From contig OX335641.1 in NCBI GenBank assembly GCA_946894095.1, positions 1,258,501 to 1,322,500 of the forward strand: a stretch of DNA of 64,000 nucleotides, read 5' to 3'. Position 1 is the first letter of the stretch. Each line of letters starts with the position of its first letter. Of the stretch, positions 1-10,458 are shown one piece after another. The notes under the pieces were generated by a model. That model saw only the letters and a list, made by a program, of their open reading frames with translations, ran no database searches and was not told the origin of the DNA. The DNA comes from Incurvaria masculella (taxonomy: Eukaryota; Arthropoda; Insecta; Lepidoptera; Incurvariidae). Position numbers and translations under genes: made by a program.

Positions 1-1594
1 GAAACGTTTGGCAGTGCTAATAAAGTGAGCGCATGAAGAAGCATGAAGGAAGTGCCTTGCATGGCATCGTGCCGTCTTATCATAACGGTGGGTGAGGTAG
101 ATATTAGTGATCTATGTATCCATTACCATTACCATTTAGTTTTATACCTACAAAAATAGTTTGTATGAATAATTTTATGTGCATAAAAAGTAAAACCATT
201 CTGGGATGGTATCTAGAGAACCACTATGTACTACACAGATATTCTCACACATGCTTATGTATGTACATTTCGTAGGAGATGGAAAAATGCATAAATTACA
301 CATTTTACGTTGACGACTAAAAAGTCAACTGTATAATGCAGTTAACTTTTTCTTTGAACTTTATAGTACCTACCAACGTCAATGTATATCGCGAAAGATC
401 CGAAAAAAAATGTTGAAATGTCTTGTTATCTTTTACCAAAAAAAGATTCCAGAATTGTCCTGGTTATAATATTACGAACAAAGTACCACTATATTATGTA
501 TTACGTCAAGAAACATTTCCAAGTCGGACGGAATAACATTTCACAAGCGCCAGTGGTAAAGTTCAACACGAGATTAGGCTTTAAGCGCTACACACCTATA
601 TTAATGAATGCGTCCATTTGCGGTTCGTTTGCAAATCGGACCCAACGACAATATTATATTACGGCCGAAAGGTTGACACTAATGCCTGTGTTCTTTTTGA
701 CGAAGAAAGATATAAGTAACGGGGTTATCGTTTCGGCCGCAAACTAATATGGGTTGAAGGTTCTGTGACAGGAACAGTGTCGCTCGGTCACTTTTTCCCG
801 TGTAGCTCTCATCTGTCAAACGTGCGATAAGGAACATTGTTCTAAAAGTTCCTATCGTATGGTGCCTACCTACCTACACCAGGTATTATAATATAATTGA
901 TACCTACGTCATTATTGTTAGGTATATCTCAATAGCTAATTAATATCGTATTTTTGTGGTACATTTTGGAACGCTCCGACGCCGCGCGACGTGAAAGAAG
1001 TGAGGCGAGATGAAATCAATAATGTTGCGCACGTAGATTAGTATTGTATAGAAGGTAGGTAGTTGCGCAGTTCAGTCAGATGAAATCTCATCTGCGAAAA
1101 ACCTTCTATTCCACGCCCCGAAGCCTATGACAGCCGTAGGTATTATGTACGTAGAACCATGGATCACTTCCATGCGTAGAACATGTTGGAGCCAAAGCCT
1201 TTACCATATAAATTACATATTTTATGAGACGTGATAAATTCAAGCCCTAATGACGATAATGGAGGTAGACAGAACTATAATTGCCATTGCAAGATTACCG
1301 AAAAAATGGAAATCAATGCAATTTTTTTAATGATTGTTTATTAGTATATATTATATATAATGGGCCAGCAGTGGATAGGCCAGAAGGAATTCCTAAGTTC
1401 CTTTTACTCTTTGGTTGACTTCAGAATGACAGAAAGAGATCTCAAATTTGTCTCTATTTCCGGTGCATAGATTTCGGACAATGGGTCTAACTTTATATCT
1501 GACCCTCTTACTTTTTATTCAAACGATGTTTTTGATTATTTTTGCATAATAATTTTATGTATTTAATAGATACGACATTACCGTTATCTCATTA
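1..1594. other. Intergenic DNA, nothing recognised
   Basis: AT-rich sequence without a recognisable gene. A 121-codon open frame at 382-747 (+) has no recognisable domain and no supporting splice or promoter context. It is treated as chance, although a lineage-specific gene cannot be excluded. Confidence 0.5.
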
Positions 1595-1738
1595 ATTTGA
1601 GTTTCAGCGACATCTATATTTGAATCATTGTAATGAGATTTTGAAAATAATCGGAATAAGCATTCGTCGGAAGCAGGATTCGAACCTGCGACATCGTGAT
1701 TACAATGCTTCAAATGTAGATGTCGCTGAAACTCAAAT
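1595..1738. repeat. Long hairpin enclosing a tRNA-like B box
   Basis: Arms 1595-1635 and 1699-1738 are near-perfect inverted copies of about 40 bases, containing GAGTTTCAGCGACATCTA. The loop carries GGATTCGAACC at 1676-1686, which reads on the - strand as a pol III B box (GGTTCGAATCC) with a flanking T-stem-like pairing. No acceptor stem or A box completes a tRNA. It may be a foldback MITE or SINE relic. Confidence 0.6.
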
Positions 1739-1825
1739 ATTTTTTGCATAGTCGCCATTTTCTTAGTTTTCACCTTTTTAATGTCCTATATATCGATGTG
1801 TCCTATAAATAAACAACATTTTTAA

Positions 1826-2897
1826 CCCTAGAGTAGTCGCGCCTTTCCGTGAAACGCGAGTGATCGCGTAGGGAGCATTTTGCCGCCCATACTTAATAAT
1901 ATATAAAAAAATAAATAAGAGTTCTATGATTACATATTTATATTGAAAGGATAAAATACAACATACATTATCATAATAAGAGACATTTATTAAAATTTTA
2001 CATTTCAAATTAAGAAAACAATGCTTTGGAAAATGTTAGGAAAAAAATCTAGGTTTTTTGCAACCTCTTTATAATTATTTATTTTTAAAAAACTACATTT
2101 AAACTTAATAGCTAAATTACTCTTTTTCATCATCTACAGCATGTACTTCGGCAAAAAAATCCTGACACATATACGTGCAATGTTCGTTGCACAGTAACTT
2201 TGCACATCTATTGCACCCTTTTTTTGTCCTTCTATTTTTCTTGGATGGACATACTGCGCATATACCTTCCCTACCTGAGGATATATTTTGATGATCTGAT
2301 GGCACAAATCGGGTTATTTGGTTCCTCAGTTGTTTGTGTAATGTGTTTATTTTAGACCTTCTAATGATATGTGGTCTAGTCATGGCCAGGGCAATGTCTT
2401 TCAGGTATGTTCGCCGAAATAATAACTGCTTCGTATTTTCTTTGTATATTATCTGACTATATATGCCAGCAATATTTAGCAGTGAGAAAAATAATCTCAT
2501 TGGCCATCTGCGAGTCATTCTACCTACAGAATATTCTTCCTTCATTTGATCAACGACGTGAACTCCTCCTTTAGTGCGATGTTTACTTCAAAACAATAAT
2601 ATACGAAATGAATACGAATAAGATTTCAACTAGAGTAAAAAACGACAATCACAAATTTTACTTACGCGAGTAGTCGCGCAGTGAGCAATTTGCCGCCAAA
2701 CGCGACACGCCTGTGACAACCTCTGTTTTCTGCGGTCACTCGCGCACTGAACTTACTCTTATTTCTAAAACAAGGAGGTGAGGAATGGGGGAGCAGCTAC
2801 TAAAAGGACGCTTGACCTTGACAAATGTATCGTGTTCAAAATAATAGGCATATTGTGTGGCGGGCGGCAAAATGCTCATAGCGCGAGCACTCTAGGG
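1826..2897 (-). mobile_element. piggyBac-like transposon, internally deleted
   Basis: The element is flanked by TTAA at 1822-1825 and 2898-2901. Its ends are inverted copies beginning CCCTAGAGT, as in piggyBac, followed by GAGCATTTTGCCGCCC in both arms. Related subterminal repeats lie inside (about 2666-2706). Only the C-terminal part of the transposase remains (see 2117-2592); the 5' leader is joined directly to it, so most of the catalytic core is missing. It could be moved only by a transposase supplied elsewhere. Confidence 0.85.
2117..2592 (-). pseudogene. piggyBac transposase, C-terminal remnant
   Basis: The frame is open from about 2592 and has its first ATG at 2545 (142 codons to the stop). 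Upstream of that ATG the residues TKGGVHVVDQ continue the family pattern. They are followed by GRMTRRWPMRLFFSLLNIAG, typical of the end of the DDE_Tnp_1_7 fold. The last 45 residues form the Cys-rich zinc domain: CAVC, then CNRC, CNEHC and a final MC. One later cysteine of the usual pattern appears to be replaced (CQDFF). The catalytic aspartates would lie in the deleted part, so this is not an active transposase. Confidence 0.85.
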
Positions 2898-2901
2898 TTA
2901 A

Positions 2902-3269
2902 GAACAGCCCGTAAGCTATGCTCCCCATACAAACGTAGTTTACTAATCATTTGGAAACCGCTATTCCAATTAAATTGATATTTAATATCTAATATCAGGT
3001 AACAAATATCTGTGTCTGCATGTTTTTGTTTTTTTGAAAAATTCAAACCGAATGAAATGAAAGCAAAAAGAAAATCTTCATACGAATTTGGTTTTCTCTG
3101 TGGTTTGACTCAGAATACATTTACCGAAAAAACAAAGACATGCAGACACAGATATTTGTAACCTAATATTAGGTACCAAACATCAGGTAAGTTAAAACAG
3201 TGTTTTTCAAATCATTAGTAAACTACGTTTGTATGGGAGGCCAAATTTTCTGATGCTTACGGGCCTACC
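2902..3269. mobile_element. Palindromic TTAA-flanked MITE
   Basis: Flanked by TTAA at 2898-2901 (shared with the piggyBac-like element) and 3270-3273. Both ends carry GCCCGTAAGC. Further in, CATACAAACGTAGTTTACTA faces its inverted copy at about 3214-3236. A third pair, ATATCTGTGTCTGCATG against CATGCAGACACAGATAT, brackets the centre. It has no coding capacity. The TTAA target points to piggyBac-type mobilisation. Confidence 0.75.
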
Positions 3270-3273
3270 TTAA

Positions 3274-3789
3274 CCCCCGAAGCAAATAAAGGGGTGTCAT
3301 AACTTTGAAGCCTTTGTTAATAAACGTTTTTCTCTCTGTCGAATTTGTATGTATCCTTGAGCGGATAGACCGATTTAAATCAGATTTGGTCATTTTATCT
3401 GTGCACACATAAGAATTAAATTCTTTATAAATTTTATTCATTCGTCCATTTAATCAGAAGTATGCCTAGCAATGTCTATCTATGGAGTCTAGCCATTTGA
3501 AAATCAAGAGTTATTTTACAAGTTGGCGTGGCAATCTCACCCATTCACTTCTCTCATTGCAAATGCATTGCGTCTTGCCCTTGACTTTGTCAGATGATGA
3601 AGCACGAAGGTGTTTTAAGGAAAGGAACTAGGTACACGATTAAGTAACTATAGTGGCTTTCTTAGCTAGACCTTGCGAGTCTGTATTTTTCTCAGTGATT
3701 TGACTGAATGGACAAAAAAAAATCATATAACTATCGAGCCTGCTCACAATATTTCACGAGAATCTGTAGGGAAATGCGACCAGCGCTGC
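3274..3789. other. Intergenic DNA, nothing recognised
   Basis: No gene or repeat recognised here. Confidence 0.4.
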
Positions 3790-4089
3790 TAAACTGGCGT
3801 TTACGGAACTTCGAAGTTCCGTAAAAACGTCAAACTCCATACAAGTTTTTACTAGATATTCTGTGGTTTTACTTCTTCAAGCTGTCAAAGTCAAACTCGG
3901 ACTTCCGATTTGTATGAAAACGCAGAGTCGGCGTAAACGGAAACGTCGACGTATTTACGGCAACGTTGAGTAAGCTGTCAAATCAAACTCGGACCCGAAA
4001 ATGTTAGTTCGCCCACTGCGCGCGCTCTTCAATTTCTCCATAAATTTGAAAACGCCAGGCGATCGGTTTGCCGTAAACGCCAATTTAGG
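3790..4089. mobile_element. TIR MITE family F, copy 1
   Basis: About 300 bases related to the copies at 13373, 13706 and 53028. It ends in GCCAATTTAGG, and the arm GATCGGTTTGCCGTAAACGC is the TIR seen in both ends of the best copy (13373-13681). Noncoding. Confidence 0.75.
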
Positions 4090-4654
4090 TGACAGCTGGG
4101 ACTTGGGTCTCTGTAGAGGAGAGCAGCCTCGTTGAACGTGATTTCGCGAGGCAAGGTGTATTTGGCTTTTCTGAGCACCTTTGGTCCTCAGCACAGCCAC
4201 TCACACTTTAACCGCGGTTGGGTTCTAGATGGATGACTGTTTCCGCCAATATGGCATGGGTGACCTAGGTGGGTGGTTTGCACTTCACAAGCATTCAATC
4301 CAATCCGAAGTGTTTCCTATGACACTCTCGCTCCGCTGCTAGCTGTCAAGCACGGTGCACGCATGCACCGCGTCCCCGCATCCTTCAACGTGGAGCTCCT
4401 CGTAGGGAACCACGCCCGCAACCCGCCGCGCGCCCGACAACGCCGTCTCGCCTGGCCTGGACGAAGTGCTGTGCCGCCGAATATACTGTCCCAGGACTTG
4501 ACGCCTTGGAGTTGGTGCTGCTGGAGGTAGGTGGCTGTTCCTAATCCTCTGGTGGCCCGCTGTGACGTCCCGAGGCTACCGGGAATTGCCCTCCTTCACT
4601 CGTGAAGTGCGACCTGCCTGGGCGCGTACAGTGACCCTTTACAAACTTAAGGCT
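4090..4654. other. GC- and CpG-rich island, function unknown
   Basis: Between about 4300 and 4620 the sequence becomes much richer in G+C and CpG than its surroundings. A + strand open frame (4273-4530) runs into a donor-like CTGGAG/GTAGGT at about 4526. No protein family is recognised in any frame. It could be a promoter with a first exon, or part of a repeat. Confidence 0.3.
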
Positions 4655-4885
4655 TTGGTTCGGATTCCACGTAAAAGTGTAGGTACCTTCATTACTAGGT
4701 GGTAAGGTTAATCCTCGTCCGGGTTGGTAACATCGCATTGAATGAACGATTGTGGAAACGACAATTAAAATTATCCGCATTTTCCAGCCAGTAGCCCAGG
4801 TAATATAAGGAAGGTCCTGGCATGGCACCTAGTTCCCATGTGGCGTGTTAGGCTAATATTATAATGGTCGGATTGGTATTAGCTA
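4655..4885 (+). mobile_element. SINE family E body, 5'-truncated
   Basis: Carries the family body: GGATTCCACGTAAAA, the GGTAGGGTTAA-like block, AACATCGCATTGAATGAACG, and GGTCCTGGCATGGCACCTAG near the 3' end. It aligns by eye with the full copy at 58127-58536. The pol III head is missing. Confidence 0.75.
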
Positions 4886-6351
4886 TATTTGCTAGCTACC
4901 TAGCTGGTTTGAATTCACTCGATTAGATTTTATTTCAGCTATCCATGTACAGAAATAAAACATATTAATTATTCTGTGCCATTACGCTTAGTTACCTGAG
5001 GGGTGAGCAGTAGGGTTAAAAATGAGAGGAGTCGGTCACAAACCACGGTCAAAAGCAAAGATTTAGATGTTTTTTCGATGCCAGTACATAATCGGGGCCG
5101 AAAACAAATAACCGAAAGGTGTGTAGTTTTTCTTTACACGAAACTGCCTCCTGTTTGCTTTATGTTAAGCGCGGCATATGGCGTACGCCAGGACCTCCCA
5201 AAAAAGGCATCGACGACGCCCATAGGCTTTCAGACTTTCACAAGGGCTGCGAAAGCCATGCCGGCCGGCCAGGTGCTTCTTCACACCACGTTTAAAGGAA
5301 CCCAGGTTGTACTTTGAGGGAAAAACTTCGACAGGGAGTTGATCCATAGTTTACCGACCCAACAGATAAAAGATCTATAGGATCGGTGGGTTATTTTGGG
5401 AACTTCGACAGTAAATGTGTGCATTCCCTGCCTGTTCCGCGTTGTGCGGTGGTAGAAATATATTTTTGTTAATACACACAAAAATGTGTAAATTTCAATT
5501 GCGCAGATCTGCCGCGCACTGCCCTATCACATCATCCAAATTAAATCAACTTTATCAAATTATGTCCGGCTCCGCTGACAATGGAGCAGCGCCATTGTGC
5601 ACTGTGGGGTCCGCGGCGGAGAAGCACGGACCGGAACCGCGGCTCTGATCGATTCACAATTCCCACGGATCTGACATGGCATTGAGGTTGGCGTCACGCA
5701 GATATTGGGGCGTGGTATTCGTGAAAAGAGCGCAAAATTATGTAGATGACAGCTGTACAGGAACCATTTCAGGATAATTTTTCAGAAATCTGTTAAATTT
5801 ATAATAAGTTTAGCTCTTCGTTATGTTACTATGTGATCAGGTCACTGTAGTAGTTCATGGCAGAAATAATACTAATAAAACTAAACGTGCACAAATAACA
5901 CATTTTTTTTCTGGTTGCCACTGGAGTAGAGCCTCGCTTCAAGGTCCTTGCTTGTGGTGACGCTTGGTTCGGGTCACCTCTTCCCCTAAAATATGGTTGA
6001 AAGAGGCGATAGCTGGACCCGGCGTGATGCTCGTGAACGGGTGCTGTTTGTGGGGACTGGCCTGCTCCAATTGGCAACATATTAGATGACGGACATGACT
6101 TTGCAAAATAAACCGATATTTGTCATGAACTGTTGCATACGGCATGAATGGTAGATTTTTGTGAATTAATATTAATTTAATGTATTGACATAGACGGGTA
6201 CCAATAACCTGTATTTCTGTAAGCAGTGGCAAACCAGCTCGTTCTCGAGACATGCATACTCGATCCTCAGCCTCCGACCTGGGTGCTCCAGAACAAACGG
6301 CGAGAATCTAGTTTTCCTATCCAGGAGAATATCAAAGTGGCATTTTTAACA
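4886..6351. other. Intergenic DNA, only short unassigned frames
   Basis: Contains several short overlapping open frames (for example 5003-5317 and 5415-5648, +) in a moderately GC-rich stretch. None shows a domain, a signal peptide or consistent splice sites. No gene is called. Confidence 0.4.
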
Positions 6352-6540
6352 CTTTTTTTTAAACAGGAGGAGCATCGAGATAATTATGGTGCGAGGCATA
6401 GAATGAATATTATGCTAAGTCTAGGTGAGCGCGTACCTGTTCTTGATCAGGTTTATTACCTCATGGACGACATTCAGTCTTCTCCGGGTATACGCCTAGA
6501 TAGCCCGTCACCACCAATGGATTAACTCTACGGAGACATA
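6352..6540 (+). pseudogene. LTR-retrotransposon pol C-terminus, degraded
   Basis: The frame reads YGARHRMNIMLSLGERVPVL and then DDIQSSPG. This resembles the tail of Ty3/Gypsy-type integrases (RHR, a GD/ER-V basic block, an SSPR-like motif). After a frame change near 6490-6510 the sequence NGLTLRRHM fits the usual final RRNRRH-like motif. Only about 60 residues remain and no LTR was found. The family is inferred from motif order only. Confidence 0.4.
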
Positions 6541-6542
6541 TG

Positions 6543-6662
6543 TTTTTGGTGGAATCTGAACCACAGCCAGCCTCAACAACCGCACCCGAAGTTGCCCCGA
6601 GTTGCTCCACCACGATCGTCAAACGGCAAGGCGTTGCGTCACTGTGATACCGAGGCTGACAA
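6543..6662 (-). mobile_element. Decayed 5S-headed SINE fragment
   Basis: Starts GTGGAATCTGAACCACAGCC and ends ACCGAGGCTGA. This matches, with many changes, the head and junction of the 5S-type SINE at 15763-16110. The body is missing. Confidence 0.4.
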
Positions 6663-6736
6663 AGTACACAATTAAACATCTTTATTGAAACTAAATCTTA
6701 AAAATAACTGAAACTAAAAATAATATTACATTCATG

Positions 6737-7110
6737 TTTTTGTTACACGTATATAACTGGACATGCATGTCTTATATGATACCCTCTGTCATGATATAGG
6801 TCAACACACCCCTTTCGAAGAATGTTGGTACCATTCCAGGAACATTGATAGAAAACACGGAACATTTTTGATTGACGGTGCGACCATCTTTTCATCCAAT
6901 GCGATGGTAGCAACCCGGGCGACCCTACCACCTAGTAAGATAAGGACTAACAATTAAACATGGATTCCGAACCATGGAACACCTCGCTTCCGTGAGGAAA
7001 TGCACTTATCCAACTTATAAAGAGAAAGAAAGTGGTGCATGAATTTGGGGGGGATTGAACCCATGAACTATGGTGGAAGGCAAGTCTGCGCGCCCGTGAT
7101 CTACGATCCG
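6737..7110 (-). mobile_element. SINE family E with tRNA-like head
   Basis: On the - strand a head with GGGTTCAATCCC (B box, about 7051-7062) is followed by GTGCACCACTTTCTTTCTC-like sequence, GGTTCGGAATCCATGTT, and the body to about 6755. It is diverged by many substitutions from the copy at 58127-58536. Confidence 0.7.
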
Positions 7111-7483
7111 TTCCTAATTATTTAGTGTGAACCCGGGTCCACCACACATGCCGCCGCTAATCAGCTCGAGACGTGATCAGCAGGTAAGAACGAAACCGGT
7201 TAACAAGGAAGTGGCAAACGAGACGTTATCAGCTTCGCGGGAACGGACAATTTACTTCTAAACAACACTTTGTGCTCCTATCTCGCTAACCACGTGCCAA
7301 ACTCGGTACATGCGGGTTGATGTCATTACATATTCTGTCCTTGCTTGAGGTCGTATAAGCAGATAGATACGTATGCTACCGAGCTTCAGATACAGATACA
7401 GATATTTATTTCGCCATAAAGAACACACAACATTACCAATATTAAATTTAATCATTTGCATTTTCAGTATGGTTCGTCATCAT
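7111..7483. other. Intergenic DNA, nothing recognised
   Basis: No gene recognised. A short run of AGATACAGATACAGATA at about 7388 is a minor simple repeat. Confidence 0.35.
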
Positions 7484-7780
7484 TAGGATTCCGTACCCAA
7501 AGGGTGAAAACGGAAGGCGGAGGAGGCCCTAGCGGAGGCTTAGCCGCTGTCCGTCCGTCAGTCCGTCCGTCCTTCTGTCACAGGGCTGTATCTCATGAAC
7601 CGTAATAGGTAGGCAGCTGAAATTTTCACAGAGTGTGTATTTATTTTGCCGCTATAACAACAAATAGGTAACATTAAAAAATAAAACCCATACAAAAAAC
7701 ATGATTTTTTGTGTTACATCTTGTACGATGGTACGGAACCCTTCGTGTGCGAGTCCGACTCGCACTTGGCCGGTTTTTTT
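7484..7780 (-). mobile_element. Repeat family D, copy 1
   Basis: High-copy repeat running from AACCGGCCAAGTGCGAGTCG at one end, through AGGGTTCCGTACCAT, to a GACG/GTCC microsatellite and CCCTTTGGGTACGGAACCCT at the other. Six copies lie in this window. Noncoding. I know it only as a typical lepidopteran interspersed repeat and cannot assign its class. Confidence 0.75.
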
Positions 7781-7783
7781 TCT

Positions 7784-8095
7784 TTTGCTCCGTTCAGCAC
7801 TGCAGTCTGAATAGTTTTAAACATATGTATCTTACATAATAAACAGCGACTTTCGACTATAGTTAACATGCTTTGATATATGATAGTTATAATATTAATT
7901 TTGATCGTCCAAGTCAGCAATATCAGTTATTTTTACTATAAGAAAAAATTCATTTACCTTATAAAATGGGTTGTCTAATGGGATTTTTTGCAGCTGACTC
8001 TGCAACACAATGTCACTGCGTAAAGACTTGATTGTTTCTGGAATCTTATTATACAGTTTGGGTTCGCTTCTTTTTCCGTTGTTGTTTTATATTCC
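7784..8095. other. Intergenic DNA, nothing recognised
   Basis: AT-rich; nothing recognised. Confidence 0.35.
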
Positions 8096-8220
8096 GGGAG
8101 GTCACGACATTTTTGGTCACGATAAGGTAAATGGCTGAATCTGGGTTCACCTGTTAGAGACCAACCATCCGATGCTAAATAAGTCAGTCTGCCTGCGCCA
8201 AGTGGTTGCGTTATCTAGAT
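8096..8220. repeat. Left arm of a 4.2-kb inverted repeat
   Basis: About 125 bases starting GGGAGGTCACGACA and ending CCAAGTGGTTGCGTTATCTA. The reverse complement is found at 12179-12303 with moderate divergence. The pair encloses both LINE remnants and may be the terminal inverted repeats of an older DNA transposon, or two opposed copies of one short element. Confidence 0.7.
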
Positions 8221-8268
8221 TGGCTATATAAAATAGAAGTCGGTATGTACCTGCTGATGAATATGCTG

Positions 8269-10448
8269 ATTATTATTATAATAATAATAATAATAATAAA
8301 GCTTTATTTGATTCCATGCAATAACAGTTGTACAGTTTTTGCCTTAAATATTAACTATAAATATTAAAATAAAAGAAAATAATGCAAAAAAAGGAATCAT
8401 TAATGCTACGTTTTTATTGTTGCATGGACCCCTTTCGGGTAAAAGCCTCCTCCAAGGATTTCCACTTTTCCTGTTCAGATCTTTGTAATTTTTTTTTTTT
8501 CTTGATGCCAATTCATTCTAAAGGAATCATAGCATCTTCTTATATCTTTCTTTGTAAATTTTTTAAAGTTCTTTAGGTTTTATTATATTTTTTAGGCTTA
8601 TTGGTAGTTTGTTCCGTTCTTTCTTGAAGTGCCATTTTGATAGGATATTTCTTCTTACTTTCCTTTTCAGGTTATTTTTTCCTTATAATAGAGAGCTATA
8701 TAAGTATATATATTTTTTTCTTCATACATTATATGTATCGTGACCGCTTAGGTGCGCTGCATTTAGCTCGATAAGTTGAGGTTCTGTTGGTAGTAATTTC
8801 GTGGTGACGGTGCAAACTTTTTTTTTTTTTTGGAGGGTTTTGGTCGATCTCTCCCGCGGTGACCTGCCGTGCTGGGAGATGGGGGGAGGGGGGGTGAAGA
8901 GGGTGGGTCCGACTGCGGTAGCTTAGTTTTGCAGTGATGTTTTCGTCTGGCTTTGAGAGGTATCTGTCGAAGCAAAGGTTAGTTTTGGTTTTTGTAGTAT
9001 ATAATCTTTTATGTTAGTAGCTTTGTTTTTCTTGGATGGTTGCTTATTTTCATATTCTGCTTTTTCGCCGCTACGGTGCGATGTTTCCGGAGATTCTGAC
9101 AGGTTTCTCTTATTGAACTGGGGGCGAGGGGTACGTTTGTTGTTGCTCAATACTATAAGTTTGTCGTATTTTATAAAGGCAGTGTTGCCTGCTTCTTTTT
9201 CATTCCGCAGTTGAGCTTGGAGTTCTTTGCGCTTGTTGAGGACATCTATTGGGTAATCTTCCTTCATGTAATACGGAGTGTTTTGTAGACAAGACTGGTT
9301 TTTCTGAATATTTAATTTTAAACCTATCGTAGTGAATGATATTACAACCGGTCTGATTTTTTCGCCTTTCTTCCCCATTCTTCTGACAGCTTCAATGCTG
9401 CATCTGTCATATGTGAGTCCGAAGTGAGTCTTTATTATGTTCATAATAATATCTTCTAGTTCTTGATAGGATTTTTCGCGTTCTTCTACTCCGAACATAA
9501 CTAGGTTTTTGCGTCTAATATGTCTCTCTAAGTAGTTTATTTTTGCGTTTTGTTCGTCCACTTTTTTCTCTAAAAGTGCGTTTTTCAGTTCCATACTAGC
9601 AAATTTCTCATTAATATTGTTATTTATTGTGTTTTTTATATCCTCCTTCATCTCTGCCATGTCTTGTTTTTGTTGTTTCATATCTTGCTGCATTTTTAAT
9701 AACATTTGTTTTATTTCATCCATGGTGTATTAGACAAGAGATGTGGAGCCGAGCGACCTCTATGGAAAGTATCATGCGCGCTTTAGTCTGTTGCATTGGC
9801 TAAGTAGAAGCTAGTTGGTTGAGTAGATCATACTATCGTTATGTGTGGACGTAAACGATATGAACGAGTGGCACTAGATGGCAGCAGCGGTGGTGAGCTG
9901 ATATATGCGGTATTTTGTCTTTAGCGGAAGAAAACGTTGCACCAAAATTACGCTGGACGGTGCTAGTATCGTCCTTTTATTCGAAAAACAACCTAATCGG
10001 GACTTGATTGGGAAGTTCTGACAAATGTCAACAGATGGCGATTATAGCGCTGATTTTTATGTTTATCACGAAGAAATTAGTATACACTTTTGAGGTTATG
10101 GATGTTTTCTGATTTTGATACAGGCAATTGTCTTAGTTTTGTTCGATATCTATCATTATTGTTCGCCCATAACAGAAGTTTATTGCACTGGTTAATTATA
10201 TTAGTCAAGTGAAGACAGTAGTGGTCATCGTCCGCGTCGGCGTGGTGGTTGGTAGGTAAATTCTTGACAATTAAATTGGAACGGACTCACCGCGAACCCG
10301 GCTGTGTCCACACTTTCACTTCTGTATCGCCAACTAAACTATGCAGGGATGGTCGCCAAAACACTTTTAAATAGATATCTAACGAGCTGTAGATGTTTTT
10401 TGTTAGAGCCTCGCATTTTGCTTGTTCTCACTTTGACAGCTGACAGCC
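8269..10448 (-). mobile_element. LINE with intact ORF1 and deleted ORF2
   Basis: On the - strand: an untranslated leader (about 10448-9724, upstream limit uncertain), ORF1 (9723-8923), a short linker, then only the last residues of an ORF2-like frame, KWKSLEEAFTRKGSMQQ and stop at 8414. A 3' tail ends in an (AAT)n run at about 8269-8299. Nearly all of the endonuclease and reverse transcriptase is missing. Confidence 0.7.
8923..9723 (-). CDS. LINE ORF1 protein (coiled coil + RRM-like)
   Basis: An intact 266-codon frame starting at an ATG. Residues 1-75 are a heptad-rich coiled coil rich in Met, Lys and Glu. Next comes RRKNLVMFGVEEREKSYQEL and an RRM-like segment with RCSIEAVRRMGKKGEKIRPV, then a C-terminal domain to about residue 195. 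The tail is basic and polar. This is the layout of L1-type ORF1 proteins, which bind retrotransposon RNA as trimers. It has no stop or frameshift although its ORF2 is deleted. It is a transposon protein, not a host gene, unless expression shows otherwise. Confidence 0.75.
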   Translation of the reverse strand: MDEIKQMLLKMQQDMKQQKQDMAEMKEDIKNTINNNINEKFASMELKNALLEKKVDEQNAKINYLERHIRRKNLVMFGVEEREKSYQELEDIIMNIIKTHFGLTYDRCSIEAVRRMGKKGEKIRPVVISFTTIGLKLNIQKNQSCLQNTPYYMKEDYPIDVLNKRKELQAQLRNEKEAGNTAFIKYDKLIVLSNNKRTPRPQFNKRNLSESPETSHRSGEKAEYENKQPSKKNKATNIKDYILQKPKLTFASTDTSQSQTKTSLQN

Positions 10449-10458
10449 GGACCCCCTG

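Noticed and set aside
382..747. 121-codon open frame on the + strand
   Set aside because: No domain, no codon pattern like the real genes, no splice or promoter support; acceptable as chance.
5003..5648. Overlapping frames of 60-104 codons as a small gene
   Set aside because: No frame is long, none shows a domain, and both strands are equally open.
6543..6662. Continuation of the integrase-like frame
   Set aside because: The sequence matches the 5S-headed SINE junction better than a retrotransposon tail, so the pol remnant is ended before it.
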